From: JAXHTH01 sp034211115
GTDB taxonomy: Bacteria > Planctomycetota > Phycisphaerae > Phycisphaerales > SM1A02
NCBI GenBank assembly: GCA_034211115.1
Contig: JAXHTH010000151.1
Location: 1 to 14,740, forward strand
DNA: 14,740 nucleotides
Direction: 5' to 3'
The notes under the pieces were generated by a model. The model ran no database searches. It was given only the letters and a program-made list of their open reading frames with translations, and was not told where the DNA came from. Both the position numbers and the translations under genes were made by a program. This document shows, piece by piece, positions 1-8,300 of the stretch (its first letter is position 1; every line of letters begins with the position of its first letter).

Positions 1-1432
1 CCTCGGACGCGATGCCTACGGCCGCCTCGTCGACAATCCCTTTATCCGGCCCGAAGGCACAAAGGCGCTGTCCACCTTCTCCATCGATGTCGACACCACC
101 TCCTACGCCAACGTGCGGAACTGGATCAACAGCAACGCCCTCCCGCCCGCGGACGCCGTGCGCATCGAGGAGATGATCAACTACTTCGACTACGCCTACG
201 AGCCGGCGAGCGGCGCGCATCCGTTCTCTATTAATCTCGAGGTGAACGGCTGCCCCTGGAATTACGAACATCGCCTTGTCCGCATCGGCCTCAAGGGGCG
301 CGAGGTCGAGACCGACATGCGCCCGGCCACGAGCCTCGTGTTCCTCATCGATGTGTCCGGCTCGATGCAGCGCGACAACAAGCTGCCCCTGCTCAAACAA
401 TCGATGAAGGCGCTCGTCGAGCACCTCCTGGCCGATGATCGCGTGGCGATCGTCACCTACGCCAACGACGCACGACTCGTGCTGCCCTCCACCTACTGCG
501 ATGAGAGGCAGACGATCCTCGATGCCATCGACGGTCTCCGCGCCGGCGGCTCGACGCACGGGAGCGCGGGGCTGGAGCTGGCCTACCAGGTCGCGGAGGA
601 GGGGCTCATCGATGAAGGCGTCAATCGAGTCATCCTCTGCACCGACGGTGATTTCAACGTCGGCACCAGCGACGACGCCGGCCTCGTCCGCCTCATTGAG
701 CAGAAACGCGAAACCGGCGTCTTCCTCAGCGTCCTCGGCTTCGGGACCGGCAACTGGCAGGACGCGAAGATGGAGCAGCTCACCAACGCCGGCAACGGCA
801 ACTGCGCCTACATCGATTCGCTCGCCGAAGGAAAGAAGGTCCTCATCGAGGAGATGAGCGGCACGCTGGTCACCATCGCCAAAGACGTCAAGATCCAGGT
901 CGAGTTCAACCCCCGGAAGGTTGGGGCATACCGTTTGATCGGCTATGCAAACCGGCTACTGGAGGCGCGCGACTTCAACGATGACACGAAGGACGCCGGC
1001 GAGATCGGCGCCGGGCACACCGTCACCGCCCTCTACGAAATCATCCCGCCCGGCGGGGCGATCCCCGAGCCCGACGTCGATGAGCTGAAGTACCAGCAGA
1101 CGCCGGAGGCGGAAGACGTCGAGCCGACGGGCAGCGATGAGCTGCTGACGGTGAAGCTGCGCTACAAGGAGCCGGAGGGCGAAACGAGCACGCGGATCGA
1201 GCGTCCACTCATCGACGCCGGCGCGGAGTTGGCCGACACGTCCGAGGACTTCCAGTTCGCCTCCGCCGTCGCCGCCTTCGGCATGATCCTGCGCGACTCG
1301 CCGTACAAGGGCCAGGCGACGTACGCGGGTGTGCTGGACCTCGCCGCTGCGGGCCTGGAGGACGATGCACGCGGCTACCGCGCCGAGTTCATCGAACTCG
1401 TCGAGAAGGCCCGGGCGCTCGCGGAAGAATAG
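1..1432 (+). CDS. YfbK-type von Willebrand factor A domain protein (5' end outside window)
   Basis: The frame is open from base 2, so the gene starts upstream of the window; a GTG at 113 is only an internal codon. The first residues (FSIDVDTTSYANVR, then LPPADAVRIEEMINYF) match the N-terminal domain that precedes the VWA domain in YfbK-like proteins. The VWA domain follows, with the MIDAS metal-site motif DVSGSM at about 350-367, a GGSTHGSAGLELAY segment and CTDGDFNVG. The rest corresponds to the YfbK C-terminal domain (DUF3520), running through FASAVAAFGMILRDSPYKG. VWA domains usually bind divalent metal and mediate protein-protein contacts. In planctomycetes these proteins are often exported or lipid-anchored, but the N-terminus that would show this is missing. 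The substrate or partner is unknown. A hairpin terminator follows 33 bases after the stop, so the gene is transcriptionally separate from the damage-tolerance genes downstream. Confidence 0.93.
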   Translation, partial: LGRDAYGRLVDNPFIRPEGTKALSTFSIDVDTTSYANVRNWINSNALPPADAVRIEEMINYFDYAYEPASGAHPFSINLEVNGCPWNYEHRLVRIGLKGREVETDMRPATSLVFLIDVSGSMQRDNKLPLLKQSMKALVEHLLADDRVAIVTYANDARLVLPSTYCDERQTILDAIDGLRAGGSTHGSAGLELAYQVAEEGLIDEGVNRVILCTDGDFNVGTSDDAGLVRLIEQKRETGVFLSVLGFGTGNWQDAKMEQLTNAGNGNCAYIDSLAEGKKVLIEEMSGTLVTIAKDVKIQVEFNPRKVGAYRLIGYANRLLEARDFNDDTKDAGEIGAGHTVTALYEIIPPGGAIPEPDVDELKYQQTPEAEDVEPTGSDELLTVKLRYKEPEGETSTRIERPLIDAGAELADTSEDFQFASAVAAFGMILRDSPYKGQATYAGVLDLAAAGLEDDARGYRAEFIELVEKARALAEE

Positions 1433-1464
1433 GTCTCTTCCGGGGGGGGGCGATTGGACCGACG

Positions 1465-1500
1465 CAGCGCTTCGCTCATCAATGAGCGAAGCGCTGTTTC
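1465..1500 (+). terminator. Intrinsic terminator after the VWA gene
   Basis: A perfect 14-bp stem (1465-1478 paired with 1483-1496) closes on the four-base loop TCAA and is followed directly by TTTC. It lies between the VWA stop and the SRAP gene. The T tract is short but the stem is very stable. Confidence 0.8.
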
Positions 1501-1549
1501 TTGCGCGATGAGTTTCCCCGCCGTCCTGCATGGTGCCTCCGTTGAACGC

Positions 1550-1581
1550 TTGCGTCTTCGCGTTTCTCCTCTCGCTACAAT
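1550..1581 (+). promoter_or_regulatory. Candidate promoter of the SRAP gene, leaderless arrangement
   Basis: TACAAT at 1576-1581 is a near-consensus -10 box. TTGCGT at 1550-1555 is a possible -35, but the 20-base spacing is too long for a standard sigma-70 promoter, so the -35 is uncertain. The -10 ends 7 bases before the ATG at 1589, so transcription would start at or next to the start codon and the mRNA would have no leader. No Shine-Dalgarno sequence is present before the ATG, which fits. Confidence 0.5.
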
Positions 1582-1588
1582 GACCCGA

Positions 1589-2350
1589 ATGTGCGGCCGC
1601 TACGCGCTCATGAGCGATCCGGAACTGCTGGTGGAGCTGTTCGCCCTGGCGAGCCTGCCCGTGTTGAAGCCGCGCTACAACATCGCGCCCACGCAGCAGG
1701 CGCCGATCGTGCGCGCCCCCGGTGCCTCCGGAAAAGGGCAGGGCGGCGATGAAGGTCGGCGCCGTCTCGATTTCCTGCACTGGGGACTGATCCCCTCCTG
1801 GGCGAAGGACCCCTCGATGGGCGCGCGCATGATCAACGCCCGGAGCGAGACGGCCGCCGAGAAACCCGCCTTCCGCTCGGCCATGCGCCGCCGACGATGT
1901 CTCGTCCCCGCCGATGCGTTCTACGAATGGCAGAAACGCGCCGGCGGCAAGCAACCGTACTGCATCCGCATGCGCGACGGTTCGCCGTTCGCCTTCGCGG
2001 GCCTGTGGGAAAGATGGGAGCCCCCGGAAGGGGAGGGTGAGGAGACCGAGCCCGTCGAGTCGTTCACGATCCTCACCACGACGCCCAACGCGGTGATGAA
2101 GAAGCTCCACGATCGGATGCCCGTCATCATTCCGCGCGAGGCTTACGACCTCTGGCTCGATGAGACGGTCCAGGACCCGGCGAAGCTCGAGAAACTGCTT
2201 TCGCCCGTTTCCGGGGGCCTGCTGGAGGTCTACCCGATCAGCAGGCGCATCAACAGCCCGCGTCACGACGACCCGGCCTGCCTGGACCCGGCGGAAGAGG
2301 TCGACGACGACGATGCGGGCGACGCCGACGAGCCGACCCTCTTCTCCTGA
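1589..2350 (+). CDS. yedK: SRAP/YedK (HMCES family) abasic-site DNA-protein crosslink protein
   Basis: SRAP proteins bind abasic sites in single-stranded DNA and form a covalent thiazolidine link through Cys2, shielding the lesion at stalled forks. The 253-residue product begins MCGRY. Cys2 must follow the initiator Met, so the ATG at 1589 is chosen over the in-frame ATG at 1580 and longer extensions. The family's catalytic residues are all visible: Cys2, Asn83 (MINARSE), Glu113 (FYEW) and His174 (KLHDRMPV), with the HWGLIPSWAKD segment before them. The C-terminus is an acidic tail (EEVDDDDAGDADEP) beyond the core fold. Bacterial SRAP genes are commonly SOS-associated, and here the gene sits directly before imuA-imuB-dnaE2. 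It appears to have its own promoter, and a possible terminator follows, so it is probably a separate transcript. Confidence 0.95.
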   Translation: MCGRYALMSDPELLVELFALASLPVLKPRYNIAPTQQAPIVRAPGASGKGQGGDEGRRRLDFLHWGLIPSWAKDPSMGARMINARSETAAEKPAFRSAMRRRRCLVPADAFYEWQKRAGGKQPYCIRMRDGSPFAFAGLWERWEPPEGEGEETEPVESFTILTTTPNAVMKKLHDRMPVIIPREAYDLWLDETVQDPAKLEKLLSPVSGGLLEVYPISRRINSPRHDDPACLDPAEEVDDDDAGDADEPTLFS

Positions 2351-2377
2351 CCCGATGGCTGTCAGCCGCCCCGGAAG

Positions 2378-2411
2378 CCGGATCTGACGAGCGCCAGCGA
2401 GGAAGATCCGG
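2378..2411 (+). terminator. Possible terminator after the SRAP gene
   Basis: An 8-bp perfect stem (CCGGATCT at 2378-2385, AGATCCGG at 2404-2411) encloses an 18-base loop. No U-tract follows directly; GATTTTCC occurs at about 2421-2428. It may instead be a dispersed palindromic repeat. The rest of 2351-2476 shows nothing else clear. Confidence 0.4.
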
Positions 2412-2476
2412 GTCGCCCCCGATTTTCCGCGGGATCCGCCCTCTCCCCGCCACCCGATCAAATCACGAAAATCCTC

Positions 2477-2505
2477 TTGCCTGAACCCTAACAAAATGCT
2501 ATCCT
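2477..2505 (+). promoter_or_regulatory. Candidate sigma-70 promoter for imuA-imuB-dnaE2 (leaderless)
   Basis: TTGCCT at 2477-2482 and TATCCT at 2500-2505 are separated by exactly 17 bases. The -10 ends 6 bases before the imuA ATG at 2512, so the predicted transcript begins at or beside the start codon, and no Shine-Dalgarno sequence precedes it. The spacer holds CTGAACCCTAAC, which could overlap a LexA operator, but I see no clean inverted repeat and do not claim one. Confidence 0.6.
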
Positions 2506-2511
2506 CCCGGT

Positions 2512-3744
2512 ATGCGGCAAGAGAAAGATCCCAGCGCAATCCGCCGGCATCTTCAGCGGCTGGCCGAAATGGTCCAGGCCGTCGAGGAGCGGACTTCCGG
2601 GGGGGCCGGTGGACAGGAGGGGCCACACTTCCGGGGGCGGGAGCGGGGGCGGAGCGCGGTCCCCACCGGCTGGCCGGAGGTCGATGACGCTCTGATCTCG
2701 CCGCAACACGGCGAAAAAACGTCGACGGGACAGCGCCGCCTCCCTCCGCTGCGGGGTCTCCTGTGCGGGGCGGTTCATGAATGGTTCGGCCTCGCCGAAG
2801 CAAACGTCGAAACGTCGAAACGTCAAAACGTCGAAATGTCAAAAGGTGGAGGAAGCGGGGGCGGAGCGTGTAAATCAACGCTCGCGCGCGCAAGAAAACC
2901 CCCCACTTCCGGGGGCGGCTGGGTGCCGGCGGTGTGTGTCCTCACGCATCTGGCCTGGCAGGCCCTGACTCAGGTCGACAGCGATAAGGCTCCTGGAAGT
3001 TCCGGGGATGCGACTTCCGAGGCGGCCGGGGGCCCGCGGGCCGGCTGCGCGGTCTGGATCGGCCGGGCCGTCCGGCCGGACCCGCACCTGCTGCTCCGCG
3101 GCCGCTCGCCCGTCGGGCGATTCGCCTCATCTCGCCAATCCACGGCGAATGTACGCGATCGGCTCCTGCTCGAACGATCGCTGTTCATCGACCCGCCGGA
3201 CGATGGAACACGCCTGTGGGCGACCGACCTGGCCCTCCGGTGTCCCGCGGTCAGCGTGGTCATCGCCGACGGCCGCGGCCTGAGCATGCCCCAGACACGG
3301 CGATTGCAGCTTGCCGCCGAGGCGGGCGGGGCGCTCGCCCTCCTCGCCCGGCCACCGGAAGAAGAACGGGAACTCTCCGCGGCGATGACCCGCTGGCGCG
3401 TCGCGCCCACCCCCTCCGCCACCGATCGGCCGCGCTGGATCATCGAGCTGCTGCACCGCAAGGGGGCTCGGGGCGGTCTGAGCGTGACGGCAACGAGCGA
3501 AAGGCGCACCACGCGCCCGCCCGCCGTCGTCGTCGAGAAACCCCATCACGGACGGAGTTGTTCATTCCGGGGGCCGGGGACCGAGGCAGGGATGCGTCAC
3601 TGGTTGCTGGAGTGGAATCATGTCCAGGGCGTTGTCGCTGTACCTGCCGATGTGGTCGATCGATCTGATGAGACGCCGTCGTCTGCGGCCGTCAACCAGC
3701 GGCCGAGCGCGGACTCGAATGCCGGCGCGCGGAGAACCGCATGA
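2512..3744 (+). CDS. imuA: ImuA-like translesion mutasome protein (RecA/SulA-like)
   Basis: ImuA proteins are RecA-related accessory factors that work with ImuB and DnaE2 in error-prone translesion synthesis. Recognisable family segments are VPTGWPEVDDAL (about residues 50-61), GAVHEWFGLAE, GGWVPAVCVLTHLAWQAL, CAVWIGRAVRPDPHLLL, RDRLLLERSLFIDPPDDGTR, LRCPAVSVVIADGRGLSMPQ and a C-terminal HWLLEWNHVQGVVAVPADVV. At 410 residues it is longer than typical ImuA. Part of the excess is a low-complexity insertion between HEWFGL and GGWVP (about residues 96-137), built partly from an 8-bp tandem repeat. Residues after about 380 lie in the overlap with imuB and resemble nothing. The start at 2512 is supported by a promoter 6 bases upstream. 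The 125-base overlap with imuB implies translational coupling. I identify it from residual motifs plus its place before imuB and dnaE2. Confidence 0.82.
   Translation: MRQEKDPSAIRRHLQRLAEMVQAVEERTSGGAGGQEGPHFRGRERGRSAVPTGWPEVDDALISPQHGEKTSTGQRRLPPLRGLLCGAVHEWFGLAEANVETSKRQNVEMSKGGGSGGGACKSTLARARKPPTSGGGWVPAVCVLTHLAWQALTQVDSDKAPGSSGDATSEAAGGPRAGCAVWIGRAVRPDPHLLLRGRSPVGRFASSRQSTANVRDRLLLERSLFIDPPDDGTRLWATDLALRCPAVSVVIADGRGLSMPQTRRLQLAAEAGGALALLARPPEEERELSAAMTRWRVAPTPSATDRPRWIIELLHRKGARGGLSVTATSERRTTRPPAVVVEKPHHGRSCSFRGPGTEAGMRHWLLEWNHVQGVVAVPADVVDRSDETPSSAAVNQRPSADSNAGARRTA
2802..2849 (+). repeat. 8-bp tandem repeat inside imuA
   Basis: Six units of an 8-bp repeat, consensus AAACGTCR, run from 2802 to 2849: two AAACGTCG, one AAACGTCA, another AAACGTCG, then AAATGTCA and a diverged AAAGGTGG. 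An 8-bp unit shifts frame each copy, but 48 bp equals 16 codons, so imuA stays open and gains NVETSKRQNVEMSK. The reverse strand reads as an FRRFDVSTF-like string. No opposing arm is seen nearby. Confidence 0.9.
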
Positions 3745-5332
3745 GGCGAACAACAACGGCACGGGGCGCAAATCGCGCGGCTCGCCGCCGCCGGCGATCC
3801 TCCTCGTGCAGACCCTCGCCGGCGCGCAGCGCATCGTCCATCGATGCGAGCGCGCCGCCGCGGCCGGCGTGCGGCCGGGCATGACCCTCGCCCACGCCCG
3901 CGCCCTGCTGGGCGGACGGGCCGTGCACGTCGAACCCTTCGACGAGGCGCGTGATCGCAAAGCGCTGGCCGCGCTGGCGGCGTGGGCCATGCGCTTCTCG
4001 CCCCTCGTTGCCCCCGATGCCGCGCACGGAACGAATGGCCTGTTCATCGACATCACCGGCTGTCAGCGCCTCTTTCACGGCGAGCGGCGCCTCGTCAACA
4101 CCATCGCCAACACCGTGCACTGGATGGGGTTCCGCGCGCGCATCGCCGTCGCGCACACCTACGGCTGCGCCTGGGCCGCCGCCCGCTTCGGCCAGCGCGA
4201 ACGGTCGATCATCGAGACGGGGCTGGAACAGGAAACGCTCGCCCCGCTGCCCGTCGAGGCCCTGCGCCTCGAGGACGAGACCGTCGACAGCCTGCGCGAG
4301 GTGGGGATCGAATGCATCGGTCACGTCCTGGAACTGCCCCGCCTGGAGCTGGTGACGCGCTTCGGTCCCGATCTGCTGCGCCGCCTCGACCAGGCCACGG
4401 GCGAGGCAGACGAAACGATCGAACCCATCCGCCCGAAGGAAGTGCCGCGCGTCGAGCGCCTCTTCAACGGACCCGTCAAACAGCTCGAAGCCATCCTGCT
4501 CACCGTGCGCGAACTGTTCACCGAACTTGCCGATGAATTGCAGCGCCTCGAAAGCGGCGTCCGCACGCTCGAGCTGGAACTGGAGCGATCCGATGCGCCT
4601 GCCGTATGCGAAACGATCGAGCTCAGCCGTCCCACTCGAAACGGGAATCATCTGTGGTCGCTGCTGCGACCGAAGATTGAAACGATCAACCTCGGCTTCG
4701 GCATCGAGCGCATCACCCTCGCCGCGATAAAGACCGCCCGGTTGCGCCACCGGCAGGCCTCATCGTGGCGCGACGACGGGCATGACGACAATGATGATGC
4801 GCCACTCGATGAAGCGCTGGGTGAACTCGTCGATACGCTGGCCAGCCGGCTGGGGCCGCAGCGAACCGTGCGCATCCGGCCGGTCGAATCGCACGTTCCC
4901 GAACGCGCTTTCGCCAGTCAGCCCGTACGGGGATCGCGCGAAGCGCGCGAGATCGGGGCGGCGGTGGCCGACTCCGAACGGCCCTCGGTCCTGCTGGCGC
5001 GCCCGGAGCCGGCGGAGGTCCTGGCCGCCCCGCCGGACGGGGCGCCCTCGTGGATGCGCTGGCGCGGCGTGGCGCGGCGGATCGTCAGAAGCGTCGGGCC
5101 CGAACGCATCGCCGGCGAATGGTGGAGAGACGACGAAGCGCCCGCCGCGGATGAAGGGGCGCATCAACGCCGGGTTGGACAGGACGCCGCCGCCGCGCCC
5201 GCCGACGACCCCGCCATCTCCTGCCTCGCCGCGCGCGATTACTTCAAGGTCCAGGACGAAGCGGGGCGGTGGCTGTGGGTCTGCCGCGAGCTGGCGAGCA
5301 ACCGGTGGTTCGTACACGGCCAGTGGGCGTGA
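3620..5332 (+). CDS. imuB: ImuB, catalytically inactive Y-family polymerase homologue
   Basis: ImuB is a pseudo-polymerase of the Y family that acts as hub of the ImuA-ImuB-DnaE2 mutasome. The 570-residue product opens with ALSLYLPMWSIDL, where active Y-family polymerases carry the first metal-binding acidic residue; here that residue is replaced, as is usual for ImuB. Family segments include QTLAGAQRIVHRCERAA, GVRPGMTLAHARAL and FIDITGCQRLFHGE (about residue 142). A helix-hairpin-helix region follows (LPVEALRLEDETVDSLREVGI), then a little-finger-like domain (VERLFNGPVKQLEAI). The C-terminus (RDYFKVQDEAGRWLWV to WFVHGQWA) looks like the DUF6504 module often found at ImuB ends. A linker of about 100 residues (380-500) is charged and low in complexity. 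No clear beta-clamp motif is visible. The ATG has a GGAG Shine-Dalgarno at 3609-3612, 7 bases upstream, and lies inside imuA. dnaE2 follows after 26 bases. Confidence 0.92.
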   Translation: MSRALSLYLPMWSIDLMRRRRLRPSTSGRARTRMPARGEPHEANNNGTGRKSRGSPPPAILLVQTLAGAQRIVHRCERAAAAGVRPGMTLAHARALLGGRAVHVEPFDEARDRKALAALAAWAMRFSPLVAPDAAHGTNGLFIDITGCQRLFHGERRLVNTIANTVHWMGFRARIAVAHTYGCAWAAARFGQRERSIIETGLEQETLAPLPVEALRLEDETVDSLREVGIECIGHVLELPRLELVTRFGPDLLRRLDQATGEADETIEPIRPKEVPRVERLFNGPVKQLEAILLTVRELFTELADELQRLESGVRTLELELERSDAPAVCETIELSRPTRNGNHLWSLLRPKIETINLGFGIERITLAAIKTARLRHRQASSWRDDGHDDNDDAPLDEALGELVDTLASRLGPQRTVRIRPVESHVPERAFASQPVRGSREAREIGAAVADSERPSVLLARPEPAEVLAAPPDGAPSWMRWRGVARRIVRSVGPERIAGEWWRDDEAPAADEGAHQRRVGQDAAAAPADDPAISCLAARDYFKVQDEAGRWLWVCRELASNRWFVHGQWA

Positions 5333-5358
5333 GGCGAAACGAAACACACTGAGCGACC

Positions 5359-8300
5359 ATGCCCGAAGCGCCGAACCCCAAACCCCGTCCTCATCCGTGG
5401 CAGAAGAAGCACGCCGCCGCGTCCCCTTCGTCGCTCCGTCGCCCCGTCGCTTCGTCGCCCGCCCCTCCCTACGCCGAACTCGCCGTCACGAGCAATTTCA
5501 CCTTCCTCACCGGCGCCAGCCATCCGGAAGAACTCGTCGAACAGGCCGCCGCGCTGGGGCACAGCGCGCTCGCGATCACCGACCGCAACAGCCTGGCGGG
5601 CATCGTCCGCGCGCACGTCGCCGCGAAGGAAGTCGGCATCCCGCTCGTGGTCGGATGCCGGCTGGAAATGGGAAGAGAGAGATTGAGAAACGAAGAGACT
5701 GAGAGACTGAGGGTGCGTCCGAATGATTTGTCTCTTCCTGCCTTTTTCTCTGCGTCTCTTCGTCTCTCAGTCTCTTCTCTCTCCATCCTCATTTATCCCA
5801 CCGATCGCGCGTCCTACGGCCGTCTCTGCCGACTGCTCACGCTCGGCAAGCGCCGCGCGCCGAAGGGCGAGTGTCAGCTTGTGTTGCACGATCTGCTCAA
5901 GCATCAGGAAGGCCTGCTCGCGGTGGTCATCCCACCCACGATCATCGATCAGTCCTTTCTCGAAGTCATCGAGGGGTTGAGAGGCGTGTTCGATGATGAT
6001 CGCCTTTCGCTGGCCGCATCGCGCCTGTACGGCCCGGACGATCACGGCCGCCTCGCGCAGCTTGCCGCACTGTCCGCGCATACGCGGGTGCCGATGGCGG
6101 CGACAAACGATGTGCATTATCACGTTCCCCAACGCCGGGCGTTGCAGGATGTGCTGACGTGCATCCGGGAGGGGTGCACGCTTCAGACCGCGGGTTTTCA
6201 TCTTCTGCCGCACGCCGAGCGATGCCTCAAGCCGGCGGAGGAGATGGCGCAACTCTTCGCCGAGTATCCGGATGCGGTCGCGCGCAGCGTCGAGATCGCC
6301 CGGCGCGCTTCGGCCTTCAGCCTCGATGAACTGCGATACGAATACCCGCACGAGGTCTGCCCGCCGGGCCGGACGCCGATGCAGCATCTCCGCGACCTGA
6401 CCCGGCGCGGGGCGGACGAGCGCTATCCGCACGGCGCCCCCGGACAAGTGCGCGACCAGCTTCAACACGAACTGGCCCTGATCGATGAACTCAACTACGC
6501 GCCGTATTTCCTCACCGTGCATGATCTGGTCGTCTTCGCCCGTTCGCGCGGCATTCTCTGCCAGGGGCGCGGGGCGGCGGCGAACTCCGCCGTCTGCTAC
6601 TGCCTGGGCGTCACCGCCGTCGATCCCGATCGCATCGATGTCCTCTTCGAGCGGTTCGTGAGCAAGGAGCGCGATGAGCCGCCCGACATCGACATCGACT
6701 TCGAGCACGAGCGGCGCGAGGAGGTGATCCAATACATCTACGAAAAGTACGGCCGCGAGCGCGCCGCCCTGACCGCGGAGGTCATCAGCTATCGCGGCCG
6801 CAGCGCCGTGCGCGAGGCGGGCAAGGCGCTGGGCCTGTCGCTCGATTGCGTCGACAGGCTGGCCAAAAGCATCGACTGGTGGAGCAACAAGGTGGGGGAC
6901 GAGCGCCGGCTTCGTGACCTGGGCCTCGATCCGCGCGACCCGACCATGCGCCGCCTGATGGCGCTGGCCAACGACATGCTCGGCTTCCCGCGCCATCTCT
7001 CCCAACACGTGGGCGGGTTCGTCATCACGCAGACGCCGCTGTGCGAACTGGTGCCCATCGAGAACGCCGCCATGCCCGACCGGACGGTGATCGAATGGGA
7101 CAAGGACGACATCGACGCGCTGGGGATGCTGAAGGTCGACTGCCTGGGGCTGGGGATGCTGACGTGTATCCGGAAGGCGCTGGAGATGGTGAACGGGAGC
7201 GACGGAGGAGAGAAGAGACGAAGTCGCGAAGAGATGGAGAGACGGAGTGGAGAGAAGAAGCGGATACTCGGGCTTGAGATGAACAATGGGACATGTAAGG
7301 ACATTTCGCGATCTGGTCGCCTGGCAGAAAGGAATGGAGCTGGCCAGGCGGATCTACGAAGTCTCACAGACGATGCCCAAAGAAGAACAATTCGGGCTGA
7401 CAAGCCAACTGCGGCGAGCTGCGATTTCGATTCCCTCGAATATTGCGGAAGGTTTCGGCCGCGAACGGCGTCGCGATCTGCTGCAATTTCTCAGAATTGC
7501 GCGGGGATCGCTCAACGAACTGTCGACGCAGTACGAACTTGCCGTCGAACTGCAGATGATCGAGGCAAAGCCGGCGATGATCGAACTCATCAACGAAACG
7601 GATCGAGTACTGCAAGGCCTCATCAGCAGTCTCCAACGGCTCGAGACACAATAGCCGTCGCCTCGCACCACTCAGTCTCTCCGTCTCTCCGTGACCCCGT
7701 CTCTTCTCCTCCGTCGCTTCAGCTTCATACCATCCCCCCCGAGGACCCGCTCGTGTACGACATGATCTGCGCCGCCGACACCATCGGAGTGTTCCAGATC
7801 GAATCGCGGGCGCAGATGACGATGCTGCCTCGGCTGAGGCCGCGGTGCTTTTACGACCTGGTCATCGAGGTGGCGATCGTGCGCCCCGGTCCGATCCAGG
7901 GCGACATGGTGCATCCCTACCTGCGGCGGCGCAACGGCGAGGAGCCGGTGACGTATCCCGACGAGCGTGTGAAGGACGTGCTGGGCAAAACGCTGGGCGT
8001 ACCGCTGTTCCAGGAGCAGGTGATGAGCATCGCCATCGTCGGCGCGGGCTTCTCGCCCGGCGAGGCGGACCGGCTCCGGCGCGCCATGGCCGCGTGGAAA
8101 CGCAAGGGCGACAAGCTGAAGCAGTTCCGCAGCCGGTTCATCGACGGCATGCTTCAGCGCGGCTACGAGCGCGACTTCGCCGAGCGCTGCTTCCGGCAGA
8201 TCGAGGGGTTCAGCGAGTACGGCTTCCCGGAATCGCACGCGGCGAGCTTCGCCCTGCTCGTGTACGTGTCGGCGTGGCTGAAGCGGCATCATCCGGCCGC

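Noticed and set aside
1454..1588. N-terminal extension of the SRAP protein
   Set aside because: The family needs Cys at position 2; the extension also includes the preceding terminator hairpin.
956..2893. 645-codon minus-strand open frame
   Set aside because: It lies antisense to the VWA gene end, the SRAP gene and the imuA start, spans the terminator and promoters, and includes the imuA tandem repeat; it is a GC-driven shadow.
5671..5784. CRISPR or ordinary microsatellite
   Set aside because: There are no regular repeats with unique spacers, and the sequence forms paired arms rather than a one-sided tandem repeat.
7198..7718. Intein or group I/II intron in dnaE2
   Set aside because: The inserted frame lacks intein splice motifs (initial Cys/Ser block, terminal His-Asn) and no reverse transcriptase, homing endonuclease or intron core is visible.
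7198..7718. Diversity-generating retroelement
   Set aside because: The four-helix-bundle protein is related to bAvd, but no reverse transcriptase or template/variable repeat pair is present in the window.
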